A stretch of 17,930 nt of DNA from Chloroflexota bacterium (GTDB lineage: Bacteria > Chloroflexota > Dehalococcoidia > SM23-28-2 > RBG-16-64-32), in the NCBI GenBank assembly GCA_022564695.1, contig JADFKX010000021.1, forward strand, positions 1 to 17,930. The letters run 5' to 3'. Below are positions 7,982 through 13,957 of this stretch, in pieces. The notes under the pieces are model-generated. The model saw only the letters and a list, made by a program, of their open reading frames with translations. It was not told the DNA's origin and searched no databases. The position numbers and the translations under genes were made by a program. The stretch's first letter is position 1, and every line of letters starts with the position of its first letter.

Positions 7982-9526
7982 CTAGCGTACGGGAGCCAAT
8001 CGCCTCGCCGATCGCTTCTGCGGCTTCGATTGGCGGCGGCGGACGTTGTCCTCGCGGTAACGCTTCCCCAGCTCCTCCTCGAAGAAGAACCGCCGCTCAC
8101 CAAAGGCCGGTCGCAGGTCGCTCAGCCAGATCGCCTTCGGGTCGTACTTCGCGAAGAAGGGGCGCATCGCCCAGTCCGGGTTGCGGCCCTGCAGCATGCG
8201 CAGCGCAAGCACCTTCTTGCCCTCAACTTTAGTCACTCCCAGCACCTCAACCTTTCCCGGGTCCGCGGACATGCTCGGCCCGCGCGCCGTTCGGGCGACC
8301 CCGCTCACGCTCTTATAGGCATCGCGGAAGATCTCCCAGGCGCGCACCAGAGGCACGCTGAAGTATTGCTGGGCGCCGGTGTCACGCGCTAGAAACATGT
8401 AGTACGGATTGCAGCCCAGCCGTACCTGCTCGCGCCACATGTCGCTCCAGACTTCCGGCGAATCGTTGATGTTTCGCATCAGCGGCGACTGGGTTCGGAT
8501 CTCAGCACCTGTCTCCTTAACGCGCGCGATTGCCGCCTTGACGGCGTCAGTGCTCAGCTCTCGCGGGTGGTTGAAGTGGGCCATAAACGCCAGGTGGATC
8601 CCGGACGCCGTGATCTGCTTGAACAGGTCCAGCACCTCGTCCGCGTCATCATCGGTCAGGAACCGGTACGGCCAGTAGCCGAGAGCCTTGGTGCCGATGC
8701 GGATCGTGCGCAGATTAGGGAGGTCGGCCTCCAACAGGGGCATGATGTATCGCGCCAGGTTGCGCGTACGCATGATCATCGGGTCGCCACCCGTGAACAG
8801 CACGTCGGACACCTCAGGGTGGGCGCGTACGTACTCCACCAGCACCTCGGTCTCCCGCATGGCGAACTTGAGCTCATCCATACCCACAAACTGCGGCCAG
8901 CGGAAGCAGAACGTACAGTAGGCATGGCAGGTCTGACCGTTGCTGGGGAAGAACAGCACCGTCTCCCGATACTTGTGCTGCATGCCGGTTAGCCGGGTGT
9001 CACCGAGCGTGGGGACGTTGTGGTCTAGCTGGCCAGCGGGGTGCGGGTTAAGCTCCAGTCGGATCCGGTTGGCCGTCGCCTCAACCTCACTCTTATCCGC
9101 GCCGCGGCGCACCAGCGCGGCCATCTCTTTATAGTGGCTCGGCAGAAGCATATCCTTTTGCGGGAAGTTCAGAATATATATCGGGTCGTTAGGCACGTCG
9201 TCCCAGTTGATGAGTTCGTCCACTACGTAGCTGTTCGTCTTAAACGGCAACACCTTAGCGACGACCTCAATGGCGAACTGCTCCTTCTCAGAGAGCCTCT
9301 GCACCTGCGGTAGTTGGCGGAAGTTGTGAAGCGTGTAGGAACGGTACTTGGGCGACTCTTCGGAGCCCGCCGGAATGCCGGAAAGGCTCTCCCGAAGCCT
9401 GTGCATCTCCCGGAGCTTCTCTACGTGATCCGGCTTCAGGTGCATGTAGCCCGCTACATCGGTTACTTCTCCGCCGCCGTTGTGTCGCTTTCCGTTCTGT
9501 CTCTTTCGCGGTTCTTTCTTTCCCAT
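7982..9526 (-). CDS. KamA-family radical SAM 2,3-aminomutase, probably not lysine-specific
   Basis: KamA enzymes use SAM, a [4Fe-4S] cluster and PLP to move an amino group from carbon 2 to carbon 3 of an amino acid. At 514 aa it has the cluster motif CHAYCTFC (C200, C204, C207), FTGGDPM (244-250), HFNHPREL and RTQSPLMRNIND. An ungapped alignment by eye of the C-terminal part with clostridial lysine 2,3-aminomutase keeps the PLP lysine (K425, equivalent to K337). It places Arg381 at Asp293 and Ser418 at Asp330, the two Asp residues that hold the lysine epsilon-amino group. Glutamate 2,3-aminomutase also replaces both (Lys and Asn, as I recall), so an acidic substrate such as glutamate is plausible. 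The basic ~15-residue N-terminus and the RRRQSKPQKRSARR tail are unusual. Translation starts at an ATG behind an AGGAGGAGG ribosome binding site. The gene is preceded by a c-di-AMP riboswitch. No acetyltransferase partner (AblB) is nearby. Confidence 0.9.
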   Translation of the reverse strand: MGKKEPRKRQNGKRHNGGGEVTDVAGYMHLKPDHVEKLREMHRLRESLSGIPAGSEESPKYRSYTLHNFRQLPQVQRLSEKEQFAIEVVAKVLPFKTNSYVVDELINWDDVPNDPIYILNFPQKDMLLPSHYKEMAALVRRGADKSEVEATANRIRLELNPHPAGQLDHNVPTLGDTRLTGMQHKYRETVLFFPSNGQTCHAYCTFCFRWPQFVGMDELKFAMRETEVLVEYVRAHPEVSDVLFTGGDPMIMRTRNLARYIMPLLEADLPNLRTIRIGTKALGYWPYRFLTDDDADEVLDLFKQITASGIHLAFMAHFNHPRELSTDAVKAAIARVKETGAEIRTQSPLMRNINDSPEVWSDMWREQVRLGCNPYYMFLARDTGAQQYFSVPLVRAWEIFRDAYKSVSGVARTARGPSMSADPGKVEVLGVTKVEGKKVLALRMLQGRNPDWAMRPFFAKYDPKAIWLSDLRPAFGERRFFFEEELGKRYREDNVRRRQSKPQKRSARRLAPVR

Positions 9527-9573
9527 CCTGCCTCCTCCTATTACTGAAGAGAACCGTCTGACGCACTTTCGTT

Positions 9574-9608
9574 ACAAACAGAAGGCCCCGAGGCTATGCC
9601 TCGGGCCC
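9574..9608 (-). terminator. Rho-independent terminator of the kamA riboswitch leader
   Basis: In the - strand RNA, GGGCCCGAGGC and GCCTCGGGGCC form a GC-rich stem (8 continuous pairs, then 2 after a bulged G) around an ATA loop. The T-rich run TTCTGTTTGT follows. It lies between the aptamer and the kamA ribosome binding site, the place expected for an expression platform that stops transcription before the gene. Confidence 0.88.
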
Positions 9609-9628
9609 TGTCGCGCCAGACTAGCCTC
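9590..9628 (-). promoter_or_regulatory. Candidate antiterminator pairing in the kamA leader
   Basis: In the RNA, GAGGCTA (9628-9622), at the 3' edge of the aptamer, is exactly complementary to TAGCCTC (9596-9590), the loop-side half of the terminator's 3' arm. Forming this 7-bp helix would break the terminator. Since the first segment borders the aptamer's closing stem, ligand binding could free the terminator to form. This fits an OFF switch, as known for ydaO riboswitches. Confidence 0.5.
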
Positions 9629-9753
9629 TCCCCAGTGCCTACGGGGTTAGCTGACGGGTTCGGCATAAGGAGATTGCCTACTCGCCCCTGGCGAGATTCA
9701 CCCCAATCGGTCGGGTCCCCCGTCCCCAGCTCTACAGCCGGAGTTCGGCCATT
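9619..9753 (-). ncRNA. c-di-AMP (ydaO-yuaA) riboswitch
   Basis: Read on the - strand, the leader carries the signature blocks of the ydaO-yuaA aptamer in order: CCGAACTCCGG near the 5' end, GGGGACGGGGGACCC, TTGGGGTGAATC (complement of 9695-9707), a variable hairpin CTCGCCAGGGGCGAG, and then the near-invariant CCGAACCCG-TCAGCTAACC-CCGTAGGC (9664-9637), ending in GGGGAGAG. This class binds two c-di-AMP molecules and usually turns off genes for potassium uptake, osmolyte transport or synthesis, and cell-wall turnover when c-di-AMP is high. Here it controls the kamA-family gene through the terminator at 9574-9608. Confidence 0.96.
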
Positions 9754-9762
9754 AATTCGCTA

Positions 9763-9792
9763 TATATAATACCATTATTTACGCCCTGTCAA
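9763..9792 (-). promoter_or_regulatory. Promoter of the riboswitch-kamA transcript
   Basis: On the - strand a consensus TTGACA (complement of 9787-9792) is followed after 17 bases by TTATAT, or after 18 by TATATA (9763-9769), in the most AT-rich stretch of the region. The transcript would start near 9756, at the 5' edge of the riboswitch, giving a leader of about 230 nt. Confidence 0.75.
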
Positions 9793-9954
9793 CGGTGGAT
9801 GCCTATCTGACAGGAGACGAAAATGGTGAATTTTACTTCCGGCAATAGATATGGCTCCAGGTAGCCGAGGGCACAGTTCAGCCGCTCTAATTCTCTGGGA
9901 AGCGAGTACAGTAGCCGAATCGTCGCGGGGTACGGGCAAACTGAGCCGAGAACT
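9793..9954. other. Intergenic stretch with no supported feature
   Basis: About 160 bases lie between the kamA promoter and the end of the RRM gene. I found no convincing hairpin with a T-run, no RNA motif and no credible gene. A 13-codon frame (ATG at 9823, + strand) has a GGAGA upstream but nothing else in its favour. Confidence 0.4.
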
Positions 9955-10239
9955 CTACCTCCGCCGCCGCCCGCCACCACGGCGGGCTTTGCCCCCGCGA
10001 CGTGGCTCCTCCGGCACGATATCCATCGTGCGCCCGTTGATCTGCGTTCCTCGCAAGGACTCCATAGCAGCCTCAGCCTCAGCATCGTCCGCCATCTCGA
10101 CGTACGCGAAGCCTTTAAGCCGCCCGCGACGGCCGCTCACCATCCTGGCCGAGACAACCGTCCCGAACTGGGAGAACGCCGTCCTAAGGTCCGCCTCCGT
10201 CGTCTCGTGCGCTAGATTGCCTACGTATAGCGTTCCCAA
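9955..10239 (-). CDS. Small RRM-type RNA-binding protein
   Basis: The 94-aa protein is a single RNA recognition motif plus a basic tail. RNP2 is LYVGNL (residues 4-9) and RNP1 is LKGFAYVEM (about 41-49), with the aromatic residues that stack on RNA bases in place. The GGKARRGGGRRRR tail resembles the Arg/Gly-rich tails of cyanobacterial Rbp proteins, which bind RNA and often respond to cold. The start is a TTG at 10239 with AGGAGG exactly 7 bases upstream. An ATG at 10246 touches the AGGAGG directly and is out of frame. The gene begins 15 bases after the DEAD-box helicase stop, so the two are surely co-transcribed. The product may act as an RNA-binding partner for the helicase, much as DbpA carries its own C-terminal RRM; that partnership is inference. 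Confidence 0.93.
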   Translation of the reverse strand: MGTLYVGNLAHETTEADLRTAFSQFGTVVSARMVSGRRGRLKGFAYVEMADDAEAEAAMESLRGTQINGRTMDIVPEEPRRGGKARRGGGRRRR

Positions 10240-10246
10240 TCGGCAT

Positions 10247-10252
10247 CCTCCT
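10247..10252 (-). promoter_or_regulatory. Ribosome binding site that fixes the TTG start of the RRM gene
   Basis: AGGAGG on the - strand is 7 bases from the in-frame TTG at 10239. The nearby ATG (10244-10246) is directly adjacent to the AGGAGG and in the wrong frame, so it is a decoy. Confidence 0.8.
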
Positions 10253-10254
10253 AA

Positions 10255-11460
10255 CTAGACCCTGGCCCTACGGCGTGACCAGCCGCGGCGCCCCCAGCTC
10301 CTTGAGCCCTTCATCGTGCTGGCCGGTTGCGGCTGCACCGGAGCCGGCTTCCCGCTGGCGCTCACCCTCGGCAGCCGGCGGCCCAGGCCGCGCTCTATAG
10401 CCTGCCACTTCGTCAGGTCAATGGCGCTCACAAGCGTGATGGCCCGTCCTGATCGCCCCATCCGGCCGGTGCGACCCGCCCGGTGCGTGAAAAGCTCATG
10501 CGTCTCCGGCAGATCGTAGTTGATCACCTGCCCGATGTTCAGGATGTCCAACCCCCGCGCCGCCACGTTCGTGGCCACCAGGATCGGCACGGCGCCGGAA
10601 CGAAACCGCTCTAGCGCCCTGTCGCGCGCCTTCTGGTCAAGGTTGCCCTGGAGCACCGCCACCTGGTAACCCTGCGTCTCCAATCGCCGCCCCAGGTTAC
10701 GCACCCCTCTCTTGGTCCGGCCGAACACCAGCGTCGCGCCCTGCGCCGGCTCGTCCAGCAACTGCAGCAGCACCTTGAACTTGTCCTCCCTGTACGCCTC
10801 GACAACGAAGTGGTCGATTTCCGGATCCGAGCCGTCGCCTTCCTCCGCGACCAGCACTTCCGGGTCAGAGAGGTGCTTGGCCGCTATCTTATCCACCCAC
10901 GACGGTATCGTCGCCGAGAACAGCGCCGTCTGCCGACTCCGTGGCGTCATCGCCAGTATGCGCTCCACATCCGGAGCAAACCCCTGGTCCAGCATCTCGT
11001 CCGCCTCATCCAGAACCAGCATCCGCAGCTGCTCAAGCCGTAGCGTCCTCCGCCTGAGGTGGTCCAGTATCCGGCCCGGCGTGCCCACAACCACCTGTGC
11101 GCCTTCGGCCAGCTCTCTCTCTTGCTGCCCAAAGGGGCGGCCGCCGTAGATCAACGCTACCTTGATCTTTGTATCCTTGGCCAGAGCCGTAAGCACCTGG
11201 CTCACCTGCCGCGCCAGCTCGCGCGTCGGCGTCAGCACCAGCGCCTGAACCTGCCGCCTTTGCTCATCGCAATGCTCCATCAGAGGCAGGCCAAAGGCCA
11301 GCGTCTTGCCGGAGCCAGTCTGAGCCTGGCCTATGACGTCACGCCCGGCCAGCAACAGAGGGATCGAGCGCTCCTGAATAGCCGTTGGCGTGTCGATCTC
11401 CATCCGAGACAACGCCTCACGGCTGGAATCACGTAGTTGAAAGCTATGGAATGATGACAA
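10255..11460 (-). CDS. DEAD-box ATP-dependent RNA helicase
   Basis: The enzyme unwinds short RNA duplexes with ATP, in ribosome assembly, mRNA turnover or cold adaptation (DeaD/CshA/RhlE type). I chose the TTG at 11460, which gives 401 aa: it has GAAAGGA 9 bases upstream and lies just before the conserved FHSFQL that opens the Q motif. A longer frame reaches back to 11664, and an in-frame ATG at 11526 lacks a ribosome binding site. Motifs in order: Q motif ending PTAIQ, AQTGSGKT (46-53), PTRELARQ, GTPGRILDHL, DEAD (151-154), SAT (182-184), TLVFGRTKRG, ILVATNVAARGLDI, and HRAGRTGRMGRSG (326-338). A short basic tail ends in RRGWSRRRARV. The RRM gene follows after 15 bases. A promoter lies at 11546-11574. 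Confidence 0.96.
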   Translation of the reverse strand: MSSFHSFQLRDSSREALSRMEIDTPTAIQERSIPLLLAGRDVIGQAQTGSGKTLAFGLPLMEHCDEQRRQVQALVLTPTRELARQVSQVLTALAKDTKIKVALIYGGRPFGQQERELAEGAQVVVGTPGRILDHLRRRTLRLEQLRMLVLDEADEMLDQGFAPDVERILAMTPRSRQTALFSATIPSWVDKIAAKHLSDPEVLVAEEGDGSDPEIDHFVVEAYREDKFKVLLQLLDEPAQGATLVFGRTKRGVRNLGRRLETQGYQVAVLQGNLDQKARDRALERFRSGAVPILVATNVAARGLDILNIGQVINYDLPETHELFTHRAGRTGRMGRSGRAITLVSAIDLTKWQAIERGLGRRLPRVSASGKPAPVQPQPASTMKGSRSWGRRGWSRRRARV

Positions 11461-11469
11461 AGAGGGGGA

Positions 11470-11475
11470 TCCTTT
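11470..11475 (-). promoter_or_regulatory. Ribosome binding site for the TTG start of the helicase
   Basis: AAAGGA on the - strand lies 9 bases before the TTG at 11460. The upstream in-frame ATG at 11526 has no purine-rich site before it and would be only about 13 bases into the predicted transcript. Confidence 0.55.
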
Positions 11476-11545
11476 CGCAGATCGGGGATAAGGGAAGCTG
11501 GATACGGTGGTTTGGTTCGGCGACATTCGTAGTAATCTTGGCTCT

Positions 11546-11574
11546 AGTGTACCCAAGTCTCGCGTCCGGCGCAA
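11546..11574 (-). promoter_or_regulatory. Promoter of the helicase-RRM operon
   Basis: TTGCGC (complement of 11569-11574) and TACACT (complement of 11546-11551) are 17 bases apart. A start near 11539 leaves a leader of about 80 bases before the TTG. The site sits in the gap after the release-factor-like gene, with no clear terminator between them. Confidence 0.5.
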
Positions 11575-11624
11575 ACCCAAGCACGCAACTCCCGAACGAT
11601 TACCCACACTTTCCGTGCCGCAGA

Positions 11625-12173
11625 TCAGCCCGGCCGACGCTGCGCCTGCTCCACCGTGCGCCAAACGTGCGGGTCCGAGCGCAGAAACCGCAGTACCTGG
11701 CTTGTCGTCAGCCCGATGGCTCTAGCCGCCTTCGCATAGCTGCCTTCCGCAGCATCGAGAGCGTCAAGCACAGTCGCGGTGATGATCGGATAGGCTGGGT
11801 TTCGACGGTTCACGGACAGGCTACCCTTCGCGCCCCGCTGCGCCAAGAACTCGGAGGGCAGAGATGGCGCCTCCAGATCGAACGGCGCCCTCAGCTCCAG
11901 TGCGATACGCTCGCGGAGCCGTCGCAGGGCACGCGTCCGGTTCTCCTGCGGGGAACGCGACTCCTCAGCATGAGCCGTGAGCCCGCTGGGCTGATGGTGC
12001 AGGCGGATGGCGGTCTCCACCTTGTTCCGCCGCTGGCCGCCGGGGCCGCCGGCGCGATAGCGCTCCTGGCGGCACTCCTTCAGGAGAGCGGCGTCGTCCA
12101 GTCGCAGCCAGCCGTTCCTCTGAGAGGAGCGAGCCTCTTGCTCTTTGTCGGTGACGTGTCGGCTCAGCGCCAT
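11625..12173 (-). CDS. Peptide chain release factor-like protein (GGQ domain) with C-terminal HTH-like extension
   Basis: The protein is 182 aa from the ATG at 12173; a GTG at 12188 would add five residues. Its core is the class I release-factor catalytic domain, with GGPGGQRRNKVETAIRL (GGQ at 45-47) and the downstream EESRSPQENRTRALRRLRERIA helix. This domain hydrolyses peptidyl-tRNA in the ribosomal A site. There are no codon-recognition domains, so it is an ArfB- or RfH-like short form, likely acting on stalled ribosomes or in rescue. Instead of ArfB's basic tail it ends with DALDAAEGSYAKAARAIGLTTSQVLRFLRSDP, which looks like a Fis/HTH-type helix-turn-helix. I recall similar tails in planctomycete relatives. 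The gene lies 68 bases after the 95-aa gene and may be read from its operon; candidate -10 hexamers in the gap lack good -35 partners. Confidence 0.88.
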   Translation of the reverse strand: MALSRHVTDKEQEARSSQRNGWLRLDDAALLKECRQERYRAGGPGGQRRNKVETAIRLHHQPSGLTAHAEESRSPQENRTRALRRLRERIALELRAPFDLEAPSLPSEFLAQRGAKGSLSVNRRNPAYPIITATVLDALDAAEGSYAKAARAIGLTTSQVLRFLRSDPHVWRTVEQAQRRPG

Positions 12174-12241
12174 GGGACTGCTACCCACCCTTGGATGCGC
12201 GACTCTATAGCGGCCCTATCTTACAATATTGACGCGGCACC

Positions 12242-12529
12242 CTAGGAACGGACGCGTTCGGCGATCTCGCCCTCGTACTCCGGGAAGTAGCGAGCGATCA
12301 CCGTTATGTCGAACTCGCCCAGGATCGACTCCTTGGCCTCCCGCTCCAACAGAAACTCGAACGATTTCCGCACCAGCTCATCCGGGCCGCACGCCTCGCC
12401 GGCCAGCCGCTCATAATCGCCGCCGGTCATCGTTACGCGATGGCTGGTCCGGGAGCCGCCTTCGGACACGGTGACCTGGAACGTCCAGGGCTCGCCTTCG
12501 GACGTGGTCCGCACGTTGATCTCCGCCAT
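12242..12529 (-). CDS. Conserved small protein of unknown function (95 aa)
   Basis: I chose the ATG at 12529, which has AAGGGG 4-5 bases upstream, over the longer frame reaching 12625 inside the LLM gene. The small acidic protein appears to have beta strands first (EINVRTTSEGEPWTFQVTVSEGG, TSHRVTMTGGDYERL). A helix then leads to the block ELVRKSFEFLLEREAKESILGEFDITVIARYFPEYEGEI. That last block is familiar from short uncharacterised proteins in several phyla. There is no signal peptide, membrane segment or metal motif. The start lies 8 bases after the stop of the LLM oxidoreductase, so the two form an operon. No function can be assigned. Confidence 0.85.
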   Translation of the reverse strand: MAEINVRTTSEGEPWTFQVTVSEGGSRTSHRVTMTGGDYERLAGEACGPDELVRKSFEFLLEREAKESILGEFDITVIARYFPEYEGEIAERVRS

Positions 12530-12537
12530 CAAGCCCC

Positions 12538-13380
12538 TTAGGCGAAGCTCTTCGCCAGCTCCGCGTGTCTCTCCAGGATGGGAAGCGCCTCCTCCGCCGG
12601 CGCGGGCGGGAGCCAGAAGACGCATCGCTCCACGCCGGACTCGGCGTAGTGGCGGATGACCTCGGGCCGGGGAGGGGCGCCGAAGACGGTGACGGGGATG
12701 GGTCCCCGTCCGGCCTGATCCGCCAGCCGGTTCAGCTCGGCTATCCGCTCGGACAAGGGCGTCTCATCACGTCCGGCGATTGGCATCCAGGCGTCCCCAT
12801 ACTCCACCACCCGCTGGAACGTGTGGGGCCCGCTGCCGCCCACCAGGATAGGCGGGTGAGGCTTCTGGACCGGCTTCGGCCACGACCAGATGGGGTCGAA
12901 GTTGACGAACCGGCCGTGGAACTCAGCCTCGTCCTCGGCCCAGATCGCCTTCATCGCCAGGACCCGCTCCCGCAGCAGCTTCCAACGCTGGGCCGGGTCC
13001 GTACCGTGGTTCTCCATCTCCTCTTGGTTCCAGCCGCCACCGATGCCGAACAGGAACCGCCCGCCGGAGATAAAGTCCAGGCTGGCCACCTCTTGGGCCA
13101 GCGTTATCGGGTCGCGCTCCACCACAAGGCAGATGCCCGTGCCGATGCGGAGGCGCTCCGTGGCGGTGGCGGCAGCGCTGAGGGCGACGAACGGGTCCAG
13201 GGTGCGGGAATACTCTCGCGGCAGCTCAGCGCCGCCGGGCCAGGGGGTGCGCCTGCTAGTGGGGATATGGGTATGCTCAGGAAAGAAGAGCGACTCGAAG
13301 CCGTGCTCCTCTACGGCTCCGGCCAGCTCCGCCGGGCCGATCGCGTAGTCAGTTGGGAACATGGTGACGCCAAACTTCAT
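12538..13380 (-). CDS. LLM-class (luciferase-like) F420-dependent oxidoreductase
   Basis: The protein is 280 aa from the ATG at 13380, chosen over a GTG two codons earlier because GAGG sits 5 bases before the ATG and would collide with the GTG. It is a luciferase-like TIM barrel: MKFGVTMFPTD strand, the FESLFFPEHTHIP segment, LDPFVALSAAATATERLRIGTGICLV, the ISGGRFLFGIGGGWNQEE flavin/F420 block, and KPVQKPHPPILVGGSGP. Members reduce or oxidise small organic substrates with deazaflavin F420 or, less often, FMN. The pattern resembles the F420-dependent TIGR03619 group. Substrate is not predictable. Such enzymes are abundant in Chloroflexota and Actinobacteria. The gene heads an operon with the 95-aa gene and is divergent from the glycosylase-like gene. 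Confidence 0.93.
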   Translation of the reverse strand: MKFGVTMFPTDYAIGPAELAGAVEEHGFESLFFPEHTHIPTSRRTPWPGGAELPREYSRTLDPFVALSAAATATERLRIGTGICLVVERDPITLAQEVASLDFISGGRFLFGIGGGWNQEEMENHGTDPAQRWKLLRERVLAMKAIWAEDEAEFHGRFVNFDPIWSWPKPVQKPHPPILVGGSGPHTFQRVVEYGDAWMPIAGRDETPLSERIAELNRLADQAGRGPIPVTVFGAPPRPEVIRHYAESGVERCVFWLPPAPAEEALPILERHAELAKSFA

Positions 13381-13433
13381 ATTCACCTCGGAGATGAGCT
13401 ACGGGGCAAAGCCGCTTCGACAACTCTACCATT

Positions 13434-13460
13434 TTGACGCAGGCTCAGCTAGGATATGTA
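13434..13460 (+). promoter_or_regulatory. Weak candidate promoter for the glycosylase-like gene
   Basis: TTGACG (13434-13439) is followed after 15 bases by TATGTA (13455-13460). The spacing is short, so this is tentative. The site lies in the 108-base gap between two divergent genes. Confidence 0.3.
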
Positions 13461-13488
13461 GGTCTCACACGAGTAGGAGGGGAAACAC

Positions 13489-13944
13489 ATGCCGGAGCAA
13501 CAGGCGCCGGAACAAATCGAGCCTCAGTCCCTCGGCGATTACCTGGAGGTGATGAGCAAGGCGGTCTTCCAGGCCGGCATGTCCTGGAAGGTGGTGGAGG
13601 CGAAGTGGCCGGGCACCCGGGATGCGTTCCGCGGCTTCGACGCGAAGGCCGTCGCTCACCTAACACCGGATGACTTGGATGCGCTCACCCGGGACGAACG
13701 GGTGATCCGCAATCGCCGAAAGCTGGAGGCCGTCATCAGCAACGCCGGCCGAATTCTGGCGCTCGATGCGGAGCACGGCACGTTCCGCGACTACCTACGC
13801 TCGCACGGCAGCTTCGAGGCGACGGCGAGCGATCTGCGCAAGCATTTCAAGTTCCTCGGCGAAATGGGCTGCTACTACTTCCTCTACGTAGTCGGCGAGA
13901 AGGTGCCGCCGCACGATGAGTGGCAGGCTTCGCGGCGCCGTTAG
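13489..13944 (+). CDS. Shortened DNA-3-methyladenine glycosylase I (Tag)-like protein
   Basis: At 151 aa it is shorter than Tag (~187 aa). The start ATG has AGGAGGGG upstream. The core matches the Tag helix-hairpin-helix fold: VFQAGMSWKVVEAKWPGTRDAFRGFDAKAVAHLTPDDLDAL, then DERVIRNRRKLEAVISNAGRIL. Tag removes 3-methyladenine from alkylated DNA. However, the N-terminal Cys/Trp/HD segment and the C-terminal His/Cys that bind zinc in Tag are missing. The Glu that contacts 3-methyladenine in E. coli Tag (Glu38, eight residues before the QAGLSW tryptophan) is Ala25 here. The KFLGEMGCYYFLYVVGEKVPPHDEW end differs from Tag. It is probably a distinct subfamily with altered or lost base specificity. 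It is divergent from the LLM gene and ends 13 bases before the converging menE. Confidence 0.85.
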   Translation: MPEQQAPEQIEPQSLGDYLEVMSKAVFQAGMSWKVVEAKWPGTRDAFRGFDAKAVAHLTPDDLDALTRDERVIRNRRKLEAVISNAGRILALDAEHGTFRDYLRSHGSFEATASDLRKHFKFLGEMGCYYFLYVVGEKVPPHDEWQASRRR

Positions 13945-13957
13945 CCTGCGTATTGCT

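Noticed and set aside
9823..9864. A 13-codon + strand frame preceded by GGAGA
   Set aside because: It is too short to support, has no promoter and resembles nothing known.
10244..10246. ATG near the RRM gene start
   Set aside because: It is out of frame with the RRM and directly adjacent to the Shine-Dalgarno sequence.
11461..11664. N-terminal extension of the helicase to 11664 or to the ATG at 11526
   Set aside because: The extension has low complexity, overlaps the predicted promoter and the previous gene, and lacks a ribosome binding site. The conserved Q motif begins right after TTG 11460.
12204..12223. TAAGAT and TATAGA as promoter elements for the release-factor-like gene
   Set aside because: No acceptable -35 element at proper spacing; the gene may be read from the upstream operon.
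11385..12245. A 286-codon + strand frame opposite the helicase 5' end and the release-factor-like gene
   Set aside because: Both - strand genes are supported by conserved motifs. The + frame has no recognisable motif and spans their promoter region.
12565..13437. A 290-codon + strand frame opposite the LLM oxidoreductase
   Set aside because: It is antisense to a gene with clear family motifs, has no domain and no good ribosome binding site, and overlaps the start of the divergent gene.
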